A model generated the notes under the pieces. That model ran no database searches, was not told the DNA's origin, and worked only from the letters and a program-made list of their open reading frames with translations. Below are positions 21,997-34,286 of a stretch of 64,000 nt of DNA, piece after piece. The stretch's first letter is position 1; each line of letters opens with the position of its first letter. Both the position numbers and the translations under genes were made by a program. Source of the DNA: Blastomyces gilchristii SLH14081 (taxonomy: Eukaryota > Ascomycota > Eurotiomycetes > Onygenales > Ajellomycetaceae); assembly GCF_000003855.2 (NCBI RefSeq), contig NW_003101682.1:1801148-1865147 (forward strand). Direction: 5' to 3'.

Positions 21997-24900
21997 TAAG
22001 ATTCAATTATATCAGATCTTCTATCTTATATTATTCAGTGAGATCTCAGTGAACATTAGTTTGATTCTCTTGATCTTGTTTTACAGTTGTTATGAAGATC
22101 TCCGCTCAATCATAAATATCTCAGAGCTTTATTACTATATTATCAGTGATCTGAATTGAACTGCAGAGATTCAGTGTGAACTGTGTGATCTCTAGAAGAT
22201 TCAACACTTTCATGTAATAACTGTGTGTAAGAAAGAACAGACTTATATCTGTTGAAACAGTATCTTATTTATTAATAGTGATCTCTGTGTGTAGAAGCAG
22301 ATCATGTTAATTATCTTATAAGTAATTACAGAACTTGCAGAGATAATTCTTTATAATCTGAATTGTCTGTTCTGACACATCATCAGTCTCAGAATGATAG
22401 GCAGTTGATAGATGACATATAATCTTGAGAACTTGACAGATTCTTGTTCAGAGAGTACTTATAAATTGATGACTCTGATCTGATACTATAGATCTCAGTA
22501 ATTCATGCATTTAATAGAATGAGCTTTATAGAAAAGCTTCAGTGACTTGTTCAGTGTTCATCTTATTACAAGATTTCAATATTACATCTTTACTCAATTA
22601 ATTCACAATGATCAGAATGTTTCTACAATTCTTACTCTTCAGATAGATTGATAACAAAGTTAATTACTACATCTCATCAGATTCTATCAGAGATATTGAG
22701 TGATTTTAATAGATCTTTTCTACAGTTCTTTCATGAGATAACAGAAGAACAGTGATTACAGTTTCAGATAAAGTGTCTGATACTGTTTAATATCTCAGAC
22801 TAGTAGAACTCTCAGAAGATCATTCTATACAGCTGTTCACAGTCTGAATAATCAGTTATACATGAATTATGTATCTCTTACATTATCTGAGTGTGTAAGA
22901 GTTCAGAGTGAGAAACTCAGTATCATTCACAGAATTATAGAGCATTATTATCATTAATTGAACATTCTGAGATATCAGTTCTTATATATAGTTCTGAGAA
23001 AAATCAGAGTACTTCTTGATGTACTGCTTCAGTGAGAGTCTGAAGAAGTTTATTTATCTGAGCTACTGTATATCACAGTTCATTCAGTGTAGAGAAAGTG
23101 AAGATATCAATGACAGTTCTAACTGAAGAAGTATATATAGTTCTAATCAGAGAAGTATATATAGTATCATGAACTGTTTTATCTTGATCAACTAGTATCT
23201 TTGAGTCTAAGAGTCAGTGCTCTCAGTTCATTCAGTGAGTATCTGTTATATCAGATGATATATCTTACTCTCATTATAAGAGAGTATCTGTCATTGAGTT
23301 CTGACTGTCAGAATAATAGTGTATTATAAAATGAAAGCAGCTTAAGAACTCAGATTATTATATCTATTATTCAGTGAGTTTACAGATAGTTATAAAGTAT
23401 TTGAGATTCTTATAATCTGTGAGTATCTCAAATTTGAAGACACTTTGAAGTTCAGAGTTTCATTCTTCTAAACAGTGTATAATTGTGAGAAGTTTCTTAT
23501 CATAGATCTCATAATTGCATTCAGCAGGACTCAGTTTCTTAGACATGAAGATACATGATTATGAAATATCTTTATTATCATATTATAATATCACTTCTTC
23601 TATCACATAGTCAGAGAAATCAGTCTTAATAACTATCTTACAATCAGAATTGAATATTATCAGCAGAGAGATATTAATGAATATCTTCTTTATCTGTGTA
23701 AATGCAGTTTCAGTGTCTGCTGATCATTGAAATACTGAGTCTTTCTTAGTGAGATCTGTAAGTGATCTCACAATATCTGAGAAGTTTCATATAAATCACT
23801 GATAGAAGTTAGTGAATTCAATGAAGCTTTGTACATCTTTCACAGTATATGAAGCTTCTCATTCAAGAATAGCAGAGATCTTCTCAGAATTTATTTAAAT
23901 TTCCTTATCAGCTTCTATGATGAAACCTAAGTATTTAGTACTCTTAACTTCAAAGTCACACTTATCAATATCAATTGATAGTTCTGCTTCTCATAGTCAT
24001 TATAATATTCTTCACACATACTCTTGATATTCTTTTCTGAATTCATCAGTGAAGATGAGAATGTCATCTAGATAAGCAGATACAAACTTATTAAGAAAAT
24101 CTCAGAGTGCTCAGTTGATATACTTCTGAAATATACTAAGAGCATTAGTCAGCTCAAAGAGTGTGACTATTCATTCAAAGAGACTGTAACATGTTCAGAA
24201 TACTGTAAGCCATTTATCTTCTTCAGTGATATGAATCTTATGAAACACAGTGATGATATTTAGCTTTATAAATTATTGAGCTTATCTGATTCATGCTAGA
24301 GTTTCATTGATGAGAGATAAGAGATATTGATCTTTCTTTGTCAATCTGTTCAGACCTCAGTAGTTCACACAGAATCAGAGTTCTTCATCTAGCTTCTTTA
24401 CAAAGAGAATAGAAGCTGCAGTGAAAGAGTTACTAATATATATAAATTTCTTATCTAACAGATTATTGAGTGTCTTCTGAAGAAGAAGAAGTTTATCTCA
24501 AGACATATTATAAAGAGAGTCTCATGATGATTCAGAGTTCTTATCATTCTTCTTTTTCAACTTAATACTGTGATTCACTTCTGAACCTCATAAGCGAGAT
24601 ATATTTGTAGCATTATTATCTTGTCAGAAGATATCTAGATATTTATGATATTATTAAGAGAGTTTCATATAAGAATCTGTTATTGTAACACAGAATAACT
24701 TTTCTAGAGCCTTTTTAATATCAGTCAGACTGATGAAATAGATTGATACATAATTCTGCTATTAGTAATTCTTTCAGTGACTTCTTTTTCTGAGCATTTC
24801 ATAGATATTGATAGAGATCTGTGTCAGATTCATAGTCTTGTGAATATCATTCTTATAAACTCTATCATTGTTAGGAAATATCAAGCTTCTATTTTAAGTG

Positions 24901-26416
24901 TTTAATAAGATGTCTTATTCAGATAGTCAGACAAGTTCTAATATAAGATTGTAATCAAGATTATTAACTTCATATATATAGACATCTTCATATTAATATT
25001 CTTTCACATCTATGATCAGCTTCACTATGTAATGAGTACAAATGTCTTTTGAATCATCAAATTCTGCAAGAAATCAGAGTCTTGATAAGAGAATACACTG
25101 AAGATTATAATATCTTACAACTGAAGATTTTATCATTGCATAGTAGCATAGACTGCTGTCTATCATGGCTTTTATATTATACATATTATCAATCACAGTA
25201 GATACAAGAATCATGTCTACTATCATTTTCTCTTTAAATCATTGTTATTCAACCTCTTCAAGCTTCTGTTTGCAAATTTGAACAGAAGCTAATCTTTTCT
25301 CTATTTCATCAGAGCATTCTTATAGTTATCTTCTGAATCTTTCTTCACTGCAATGTGATTGATATGAACAGACACTGATTCATTCTTTGAATGAGAAGAC
25401 ACTGATCTTTCTCTTGATTGAGAAGATGTCAGTCTTTCTCTTAAGTGTGCAGACACATAGATCAATCAGCAGTTGAAAGCAATGTGTTCTAATCAGTTAC
25501 AGTTGATGCATACTTCACATTGACATTGATTAATGACTTCTTCAGAAGTGATCTCAGGGATTCAGAAGTCTGTTCAGATGACAGAGATTCTTGCTTATGT
25601 GTAGATATTCAAGTCTATTCAATTCATGATATCTGCATCATTGTTATTCCTCAGTGCAGGTGTATGAGTTGCTGAGATATAATATCTTCTGTCACTGTTC
25701 TGTATACTCTTGAGCTTGATAAGATGATCATTCATTGTCTGAAGCTGTGTGTAGATGTCTTCATAAGTCTGATCTTCATCTACACTTATAAGAGTCTGTA
25801 AGAGTTCAAAAGTTAATGTCTTCTTAAGCATGCTAATCTTCATTCAATTCTCTCAAGATTGATCATCTGCTTCTAGAATCTTGATGTTGAAGTCAGAGAT
25901 AAATATTATAAGAGAAGTGTTTCTCTATTAAGCACTCTATAATCAATCTAATGCTTTCTGTTACATGACAGTGTCTCAGAACAGAATATCAAGATATTTC
26001 ATGATATTGTCAGATATTCACAATACTGATTCATATGCTTTCATTCATGAATGAAACTTCTGTTTCACATAATTCTTCAATCTTTCATTGATATATCAAT
26101 CTTGATTGATTAATAAACTAATGATATTTTCATCTACACTCAGTTTCATAAGCATTTTCATTCTTCATAATGAGTAGAGAGTGAGATCAGAAGTATTAAA
26201 ATATATAGAAGCATCTAAGCATTCTTTCAGCACTTTTGTACTCAATTTTGTAGATGTTAAAATCACATGAGTTAATCATTGAATCACTTCATATTGAAGT
26301 TATTGCATTGCATGCATATCAGCTATTTATTATTGTTGTAATTTCAACATTGCTTAGAGCCACTGTGGCATCATGTCTATGCTTGTGTTTGAGAGTTTCA
26401 TATTATCATTAGACAT
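21997..26416 (-). pseudogene. decayed gag-pol of F1-1 (main part)
   Basis: Reading leftward from ATG at 26416: gag with MLKKTLTFELLQTL at 25834-25619, protease at about 25230-24930, reverse transcriptase at about 24560-23850 with YLDD coded at 24074-24063, RNase H at about 23700-23460, and integrase continuing to 21997. The chromodomain is displaced to 10130-9980, left of the insertions. It is less TA-rich than F1-2 and F1-3, which are inserted into it. In-frame stops occur throughout. Confidence 0.8.
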
Positions 26417-26755
26417 GATTATATCAATTATCAGATGTATGATATCTGTGAAATCTGAAGAAGTGTAATCATATTCTCATACATCTAAGTGTCAGAACTC
26501 TCAGGTCTTTCACTGACATTCTCTTGTAACATCTTACTCTCTTCATAAGATCTCATTGTAGAATCAGAGTGACTGATGAGCAAGCTTCTATCTGAGAACT
26601 CAGTGTTCACTTAACTGTTTAACTGTTTCTCTATTTCTTATGCATTGTTACATGTTTGAATATCTCTTGATGAATAATTGTTTCTAATGAGAAGACAATG
26701 CATGAATAATTGTTCCTAATAAGAAGATGATGAATGTTTTTCTAATATAAGAGGC

Positions 26756-27054
26756 CTATGCTGAATAGATTGATATGATATTAATAGGTCTTATATAACA
26801 AAGAGAAAAATGTTAAAGAAGGAAAAAAAAGAGAAAGTGTAGAAATCAGTGATCAGAGTGAATATTTATACACATATGTAATAATGTATGCAGTGGAGCT
26901 TCAGAGTGGAAGAATCTATACGCGTTCATAGCGGCCGAGAATCGGTGATTGAGAATGGCTGAGAATCGGGGTGTACATGTTCAATAGTGAAATGGAAGAA
27001 TCTATGAAGTGTAACAGAATAGTCTATATGATTGATCGGGCGCAGCCCGCCACA
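26756..27054 (-). repeat. right (5') LTR of F1-1
   Basis: 299 bp, TATAAGAGGCC to CCCGCCACA on the plus strand. The end CGGGCGCAGCCCGCCACA is unmutated. Confidence 0.85.
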
Positions 27055-27150
27055 TTAATTACTCATAGAATATTATTCTCTATATCTGTAATAGAGAAAC
27101 TCTTTAAACTTATAAATAAATCAATTTCAGTGAAGAACATTCTTGAGTAT

Positions 27151-27246
27151 TATCTCAGTGACTGAATGGTTAATGCGGCCACTCAGTAGCACCTTGGCAT
27201 GAGAAACCAAGACATGTGAGTTCGAAACCTGCAGAGAATACATTAA
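27151..27246 (+). pseudogene. tRNA-like head of the SINE (A box and B box)
   Basis: TGACTGAATGG at 27159-27169 matches the A box TRGCNNAGYNGG apart from G-to-A changes. AGTTCGAAACC at 27219-27229 matches the B box GGTTCGANNCC with one change. The 3' strand AGAGAAT (27233-27239) pairs, with one mismatch, with ATTATCT near the start, like an acceptor stem. CTTGG (27193-27197) and CCAAG (27207-27211) form a further stem. The long spacing suggests a Ser- or Leu-type tRNA origin. The anticodon cannot be assigned safely. It is probably not a working tRNA. Confidence 0.55.
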
Positions 27247-27428
27247 ATCTGAAACTCAAGCACCTCAGATTTCTAATAAATACAGAGATGTATAAATCAC
27301 TTCAATGAATTACTCTATATTTCTGAGCTGGAAAGTTATTATCACATGTATCTAATTGTCACTTCTTTGTATTTTTCTATGTTCTTATTATCTTGACATG
27401 ATCTTAACATCCATATTTCCTTCTGTAT
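27247..27428 (+). other. tRNA-unrelated body of the SINE, left piece
   Basis: 182 bp without coding potential or internal repeats that I can see. It continues after F1-4 at 34174 and runs into the AAT tail. Confidence 0.55.
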
Positions 27429-27748
27429 TGTAAGAGGCTTACGCCGAATAAATCGGTATAATATTTATAGATCTTATATAACAAAGTGAAAAATGTTAAA
27501 GAAGAAAAGAAAGAGAAAGTATGAGAATTAGTAATTGAAGTGAGTATTTATACATGTATGCAGTAATGTACATGATGAAACTTCAGGGTAAAAGAATAGA
27601 GGTTTTTGTACATGATAAAGCTTTGAGATGAAAGAATAGAAATTCTGTAGATTTTCAGCTGAGAATCAGTGACTGAGAATTAAAGTAATAGAAATCTGTG
27701 AAGTGTAATAGAATAGTCTATATAATTGATCAGACACAGTCTGTCACA
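27429..27748 (-). repeat. left (3') LTR of F1-4
   Basis: 320 bp, TGTAAGAGGC to CTGTCACA on the plus strand. Confidence 0.88.
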
Positions 27749-27849
27749 TTAACCTTCTCTCTCTTTCTTAATCATACATAGCTCTCATTGATCAAGAGTC
27801 ACAGTCTCAGATAATACAGAACTCAGAGTTCAGATTAGATGATTATAGC

Positions 27850-28870
27850 TAGACTGATTATCAGAATTATGAATTTCATGTTTAATCTCATTTAATCTGA
27901 TTTCATACATTTCTTGGTGTAAATCCCGCTGAGACTAGTTATTAAAAAAACATGCAAAGTGACTATATATCAGATAGACTGACCGTGTGACTGTGTCTGG
28001 AACCAGGACCAGATTTTTTGATAGTCTCATTACCAATTCGACTGATCCCATTACACAGTTTTAACATTAGATAGTAGTTTCATACTGTCCCAGTGAGACT
28101 TACTGTCTACTCTTGTCACATTTTTCAAATGAGACCATGATTTCCACTTCTCAATTTAAATTATTTTTATTGCTTTAAATGACTTTAAATCTCATTTGAG
28201 TGTTACCAAAAAGTGTTACTTTTTAAAAAATTAAAAATAGTCTAAAAAAAACCTTAAAATGTCTAAAAATAGTCACTTTATGCCAAGAATGGGACTAAAT
28301 GAGATCAAATGAGACCACTTTCTCATTTTTTTCAAGTCATGGTTCCATTTTAAGATCTGATATATAGTCACTTTACATGTTTTTTTGATAGCTAGTCCCA
28401 GCGGGATTCACGCCAAGAAATGTATGGAATCAGACCAAATGAGATCAAACGTGAAATTCATGGTCCCGGCGGTCAGTCTAATATCAGATCTTAAAATGAA
28501 ACCCATGACTTGAAAAAAATAAGAAAGTGGTCTCATTTGATCTCATTTAGTTTCATTCTTGATATAAAGTTACTATTTTTAGACATTTTAAGATTTTTTT
28601 TAGACTATTTTTAATTTTTTAAAAAGTAACACTTTTTGATAATGCTTAAATGAGATTTAAAGTTATTTAAAGCAATAAAAATAATTTAAATTGAGAAGTG
28701 AAAATCATGATCTCATTTGAAAAATGTGACAAGAGTAGACAGTAAGTCTCACTGAGACAGTATGAAACTACTATCTAATGTTAAAACTATGTAATGAGAT
28801 CAGTTGAATTGATAATGAGACTATTAAAAAATCTGGTCCTGGTCTCAGACACAGTCACACAGGCAGTCTA
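27850..28870 (-). mobile_element. hAT-type MITE, outer copy, inserted in F1-4
   Basis: An exact 8-bp TSD, ATTATAGC, at 27842-27849 and 28871-28878. Ends are TAGACTG and CAGTCTA. Without the nested copy and its TSD it is 507 bp. In inverse orientation it matches the inner copy along its whole length, but with many C-to-T and G-to-A changes (the inner copy's CCCAGCGGGATTCACGCC aligns with TCTCAGCGGGATTTACACC here). No coding frame is present. An 8-bp TSD with short TIRs points to the hAT superfamily. Confidence 0.85.
27975..28480 (+). mobile_element. hAT-type MITE, inner copy, inserted in the outer copy
   Basis: 506 bp with a perfect 11-bp terminal inverted repeat, TAGACTGACCG / CGGTCAGTCTA, and an exact 8-bp TSD, ATATCAGA, at 27967-27974 and 28481-28488. 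Removing it and one TSD restores the outer copy exactly (compare the same site inside the inner copy at about 28355-28375). It keeps CG and CC sites lost in the outer copy, so it looks younger. It is non-autonomous, and no transposase source is present in the window. Confidence 0.9.
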
Positions 28871-28878
28871 ATTATAGC

Positions 28879-31800
28879 TGACTTATTTCATAAGATATTA
28901 TCAGTCATAACTGTGAGATCTCTTATTAAGAATATCTTCAATCTCTTATTTAAGTTTATTATTTTCTTCTATGATCTCTGGTGACTATCAGTTGAAAGTC
29001 AGTTAAGAAGAGAACAGATTAATGACAGTGTAATAAAGTAAGCTTATATAAAAAATATCATGAATCTCTGATAATATATTAAGATAGTAGTTATAACTGT
29101 CTAGAACTTCTATCACTTTATACTTTATATAACAGTAATTCAGTGTGTGAGATAAGTGTGTAATCTGTATATTCTTAAGATTTAATTATATTAGATCTTC
29201 TCTCTTATATTACTCAGTGAGATCTTAGTAAACATTGATTTAATTCTCTTAATCTTATTTAATGCTTGTTATAAAGACTTCTGCTCAGTCACAGATATCT
29301 TGAAGCTTTATTACTATATTATTAATAATCTGAATCAGACTGCAGAAATTCAGTGTGAACTGTATAATCTCTAAAAGATTCAATACTTTCATATAATTAC
29401 TGTGTATAAGAAAGAATAAGCTTACACCTGTTGAAACAGTATCTTGATTATTAATAGTAATCTCTGCATGTAGAAGAAGATTATATCAATTATTTTATAA
29501 GTAATTATAGAACTTATAAAGATAATTCTTTATAATCTGAATTGTTTATTCTGATACATCATCAGTCTTAGAGTGATAGATAGTTAATAAACAGTGTATA
29601 ATCTTAAAAACTTGACAGATTCTTATTCAGAGAGTGCTTATAAATTAACAGTTTTAATCTGATACTATAGATTTCAGTAATTTATATATTTAATAGAATG
29701 AGCTCTGTAGAAAGACTTCAGTGACTTATTCAGTATTTATCTTATTATAAGATTCTAGTATTACATCTTTACTCAATTAGTTCATAATAATCAGAATATT
29801 TCTATAACTCTTACTCTTAGAGAGATCAACTGTAAAGTCAATTATCACATCTTATCAGATTTTATCAGAAACATTGAGAGATTTCAGCAGATCTTTTCTA
29901 TGATTCTTTCATAAAGTGATAGAGAAATAACAGTTGCAGTTTCAGATAAAGTGTCTGATGCTGTTTAATATCTCAGATCAGTAGAATTCTCAAGAGATTA
30001 TTTAATACAGTTGTTTATAACCTGAATAACTGATTATATATAAATTATGCATCTCTTGCATTATCTGAGTGTGTAGAGATTCAGACTGAGAGACTTAACA
30101 TTATTCATGAAATTGTAGAGTATTATTACTGTTAATTGAACATTCTGAGATATTAGTCTTTATATATAGTTCTGAAGAAAATTAAGATACTTCTTATTAT
30201 ACTGCTTCAGTGAGAATCTGAAGAAGTTTATCAGCTCAGACTGTTGTATATCACAGTTTATTCAGTGTGAGAGAAGTTGAGATATCAATGTCAATATCAG
30301 TAACAGTTTGAAGAGAAAGTGTTCTAATTGAAGAAGTATGTATAATATTATGAGTTGTTTTATCTTGATTAACTAATATTCTCAGATCTAAGAGTCAGTG
30401 TTCTCAGTTTATTCAACAGATGTCTGTTACATTGAAAGATATATCTTACTCTTATTATAAAAGAGTATCTGTCATTGAGTTCTGACTGCTGAGGTAATAG
30501 TGTATAGTGAAATGAAAACAGCTTAATAGCTCAGATTATTATATCTAATATTCAGTAAGCTTACAGATGATTGTGAAATGCTTGAGATTCTTATGATCTA
30601 TAATTATCTCAAATTTGAAGATACTTCAGAGTTCAGAGTCTCATTCTTCTAGACAGTGTATAATTATAAGAAGTTTCTTATTATAGATCTTATAATTGCA
30701 TTTAATGAGACTCAGTTTCTTAGATATGAAGACATATGATTGTAAGACATCTTTATCATTATATTGCAATATAGCTTCTTCTGTGATATAGTCAGAGAAA
30801 TCAGCTTCAATAACTATTTTATGATCAGAATTGAATATTATCAGTAGAGAGATATTAATGAACATCTTCTTTATCTATATAAATACAGCTTCAGTATTCA
30901 CTGATCACTGAAATACTGAATTCTTCTTAATAAGTTCTGTGAGTGATCTCACAATATCTGAGAAGTTTTGTATAAATTACTGATAGAAGTTAGTAAATTC
31001 AATAAAGCTTTATACATCTTTCACAGTATATGAAGCTTCTCACTCAAGAATAGCAGAGATCTTCTCAGAATTCATTCAAATTCTCTTATCAGCTTCTATA
31101 ATAAAATCTAGATATTTTATACTCTTGACTTTAAAATTATACTTGTTAATATCTATCAGTAGTTCTGTCTCTTATAATTATTATAATACTCTCTGCATAT
31201 ATTCTTGATATTCTTTTCTGAATTCATCAATGAAGATGAGAATGTTATCTAGATATACAGATACAAACTTATTAAGAAAATCTCAGAGTGCTTAGTTAAT
31301 ATACTTCTGAAATATACTGAGAGTGTTAGTCAGTTCAAAGAATGTGACTACTTATTTGAAAAGGTTATAATATGTTCAGAATGCTGTAAGTCATTCATCT
31401 TCTTCAGTGATATGAATCTTATGAAACACAGTGATGACATTTAGCTTTGTAAATTATCAGACTTATCTGATATATACTAGAGTTTCATTAATGAGAGATA
31501 AGAGATAACAATCTTTCTTTGTCAATCTGTTCAGATCTCAATAGTTCACACAGAATCAGAGTTCTTCACCTGATTTCTTTGCAAAGAGAATAGAAGCTGC
31601 AGTAAAAGAGTTACTAATATATGTGAATTTCTTATTTAACAGATTATTGAGTGTCTTCTGAAGAAGAAGAAGTTCATCTTGAGACATATTATAAAGAGAG
31701 TCTTATGATGACTCAGAGTTCTTATTATTCTTCTTTTCTAACTTAATACTGTGATTCACTTCTGAGTCTTGTAAAGAAAGTATATTCATAATATTATCTT

Positions 31801-33565
31801 ATCAGAAGATATCTAGATATTCATGATATTATTAAGAGAGTTTTGTGTGAGAATCTGTTATTGTAGTATAGAATAACTTCTCTAGAGTCTTCTTAATATC
31901 AGTCAGACTGATGAAATAGATTGATACATAATTTTACTATTAGTAACTTTGTCAGTGATCTCACTAATGACTTCTTTTTTAAAGTATTTTATAAGCATTG
32001 ACAGAGATCTGTGTAAGGTTCATAGTCTTATGAATATTATCTTCATGAATTCTATCATTGTTAGAGAATATTAAACTTCTGGTTTAAGTATTTAATAAAA
32101 TGCTCTGTTCAGATAGTCAGACAAGTTCTAGCATAAGATTATAGTTAAGATTATCAACTTCATATACATAGACATCTTCATGTTAATGTTCTTCAACATC
32201 TATGTTTAGTTTCATCATGTAATGAGTGTGAATGTCTTTTGAATCATCAAATTCTATGAGAAGTCAGGATTTTAATAAGAAGATACACTGAAGATTTAAT
32301 CATTGTATAATAACATAGATCACTGTCTATCATGACTTTCATATTATACATATTATCAATCACAGTAAATATAAGAATTGTATTCATTGTTATTTTCTCT
32401 TTAAATCATTATTATCTGATCTCTTCAAGCTTCTGTTTGTGAATTTGAACAGAAGCTAATCTTTTCCCTGTTTTATTAGAGGATCTTCATAGTTGTCTTC
32501 TGAATCTTTCTTCAATACAATGTGATTGACATAGACAGGCGTTGATCTGTTCTTTGAATAAGAAGATACTGATCTTTCTCTTGAGTGAGAAGATATGTAG
32601 ATTAATCAGTAGTTGAAAGCAATGTGTTCTGATGAGTTACAATTAATACACACCTCTCATTGATATCAGTCAGTGACTTCTTCAGAAGTGATTCTGAGAA
32701 CTCAGAAGTCTGTTCAGATGACAGAGACTCTTGCTTATGTATAGATATTTAAGTCTACTCAATTCATGACATCTGCATCATTGTTGTCATTTCTCAGTGC
32801 AGATGTATAAGTGTAATGTCTTCTGCCACTGTTCTGTATACTCTTGAGCTTGATAAGACAGTCATTCAATGTCTGAAGTTGTACACAGAAACCTTCATAA
32901 GTCTGATCTTCATCTACACTTACAAAAGTCTGTAAGAGTTTGAAAGTTAATGTCTTCTTAAGCATACTAATCTTCATTCAATTCTCTCAAGATTGATCAC
33001 CTGCTTCTAGAATCTTGATATCAAAGTCAGAGATAAATATTGTGAGAGAAGTGTTTCTCTGTCAGACACTCTGTAATTAATCTAATACTTTCTGTTGCAT
33101 AGCAGTGTCTCAGAACAGAATATCAAGATATTTGATAATGTTATCAGATATTCACAATACTGATTCACATGCTTTTATTCATGAATGAAACTTCTATTTC
33201 ACGTGATTCTTCAATCATTCATTGATATATCAATCTTGATTAATTAGTAAACTAATGGCATCTTCATCTATACTCAGTTTCATGAGCATTTTCATCCTTT
33301 ATAATGAGTAGAGAGTGAGATCAGAAGTATCAAAATATGTGAGAGTATCTAAGTATTCTTTTAGTACTTTTATATTTGATTCTGTAGATGTTGAAATTAC
33401 ATGAGTTTCTTATTGAGTTAATCATTGAATTTTCTCATATTAGAGTTGTTAAGTTGCATGCATATCAGCTATCTGTTACTGTTATAATTTCAACATTGCT
33501 CAGAGTCACTGTAACATTATGTCTATACTCATATTCAAGAGTTCTCTCATATTATTGTTAGATAT
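28879..33565 (-). pseudogene. decayed gag-pol of F1-4
   Basis: The gag start codon is itself lost (ATA at 33565-33563 where other copies have ATG). The gag fragment is 32977-32759. Protease is at about 32390-32130. Reverse transcriptase is at about 31760-31050, with the active site changed from YLDD to YLDN (about 31255-31244). RNase H fragment 30865-30641 has KIVIEADFSDY and NYKIYNKKLL. Integrase follows to about 29180 and the chromodomain is at about 29000-28880. Stops are frequent. The outer MITE lies left of the chromodomain, near the end of pol. Confidence 0.82.
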
Positions 33566-33848
33566 GATTATATCAATCATCAGATATGTGAAAGTGTAAT
33601 TATATGAATATCTCATACATCTGAGATATCAGAACTCTCAGATCTTTTACTGCTATTCTCTTATAAGATCTTACTCTCTTCATAAGATCTTGTTACAGAG
33701 TCAGAGTGACTGATGAGCAAGCTTCTATCTAAGAACTCAGTATCTGCTTAACTATTTAACTGTTTCTCTATTTCTTACATGTTATTACACATTCAGATAT
33801 CTCAGTGAGTAATCATTTCTAATAAGAAGACAATGAAAATTTTTCAAG

Positions 33849-34168
33849 TGTAAGAGGTCTATACTGAATAGATCAGTATAATATTTATAGGTCTTATATA
33901 ACAAAGTGAAAAATGTTAAAGAAGAAAAGAAAGAGAAAGTGTGAGAATCAGTGATCAGAGTGAATATTTATATGTATACACAGTGACATACACAGTGAAA
34001 CTTCGAGGTGAAAGAATAGAGGTTTTTATACACAGTGAAGCTTCAGAGTAGAAGAATAGAAATTCTGTAGATTTTCAGCTGAGAATTAACAACTGAGAAT
34101 CAGAGTGATAGAAATCTGTGAAGTGTAATGAAATAGTCTATATAATTGATCAGACGTAGCCCGCCACA
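33849..34168 (-). repeat. right (5') LTR of F1-4
   Basis: 320 bp, ending CGTAGCCCGCCACA on the plus strand, less mutated there than the left LTR. Confidence 0.88.
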
Positions 34169-34173
34169 TGTAT

Positions 34174-34271
34174 AATCAACACTTAACCTGTATTTAACAT
34201 CACACAAGAACTCATTATAAGCTTCACTTGTATATAAGTATAATGAAAGAATAATAATAATAATAATAATA
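34174..34271 (+). repeat. right piece and AAT-repeat tail of the SINE
   Basis: 98 bp continuing from 27428 across F1-4. It ends in about seven AAT units directly before the right copy of ATTCTTGAGTAT. Confidence 0.65.
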
Positions 34272-34286
34272 ATTCTTGAGTATCTT

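Larger units (their letters stand above)
9623..27054 (-). mobile_element. F1-1: chromodomain gypsy element split by F1-2 and F1-3
   Basis: Left LTR 9623-9931, right LTR 26756-27054; TTAAT is duplicated at 9618-9622 and 27055-27059. Coding runs leftward, so the 5' LTR is on the right. Removing F1-2 (10285-16162), F1-3 (16207-21991) and their TSDs leaves about 5.76 kb, the normal length of the family. Internal pieces are 9932-10284, 16168-16206 and 21997-26755. The join across the insertions follows the same order as the uninterrupted internal sequence of F1-2 and F1-4. The flanking host reads straight through once the element is removed, as checked against 56450-56480. Confidence 0.85.
27429..34168 (-). 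mobile_element. F1-4: full-length gypsy element inserted in the SINE
   Basis: LTRs 27429-27748 and 33849-34168, both 320 bp. TGTAT is duplicated at 27424-27428 and 34169-34173. Coding is on the minus strand. A pyrimidine tract right after the left LTR (CCTTCTCTCTCTTTCTT) is the polypurine tract on the coding strand. It belongs to an LTR subfamily with an extra AATTCTGTAGATTTTCAGCT module, shared with the fragment at 8958. Without the two MITEs and their TSDs it is about 5.7 kb. Confidence 0.88.
27151..34271 (+). mobile_element. tRNA-derived SINE, about 376 bp, split by F1-4
   Basis: Body pieces 27151-27428 and 34174-34271. A perfect 12-bp TSD, ATTCTTGAGTAT, flanks it at 27139-27150 and 34272-34283. 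The left end has pol III A and B boxes (see the tRNA-like head) and the right end is an AAT-repeat tail (about 34250-34271). A tRNA head, a simple-repeat tail and a long TSD are the marks of a SINE moved by a LINE-type reverse transcriptase. The host without it reads straight through in F2-2 at 56545-56560. F1-4, with TSD TGTAT, sits in its right third. No second copy is visible in this window. Confidence 0.7.
9212..34286 (+). mobile_element. F2-1: left part of an F2 gypsy element, the outermost host of the nest
   Basis: The left LTR is 9212-9468 (TGTAAGAAA to TTCTTACA). It is followed by 154 bp of internal leader to 9622, then 27060-27150, which joins exactly to the leader of copy F2-2 (56312-56560). 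Between those pieces F1-1 is inserted. At 27151 a SINE interrupts it and at 34287 element F1-5 interrupts it again; only CTT (34284-34286) of F2-1 remains between. The body and right LTR must lie to the right of the window. The 5 bp before the LTR are AAATA. Orientation is plus, by comparison with F2-2. Confidence 0.8.

Noticed and set aside
27151..27246. A functional tRNA gene
   Set aside because: A and B boxes carry G-to-A changes, stems are incomplete, and the segment is the head of an element with a TSD and a repeat tail.
27850..28870. A CRISPR-like or complex palindromic array
   Set aside because: The repeat pattern is fully explained by one MITE inserted into an inverted copy of itself, with two sets of 8-bp TSDs; the host is a fungus.
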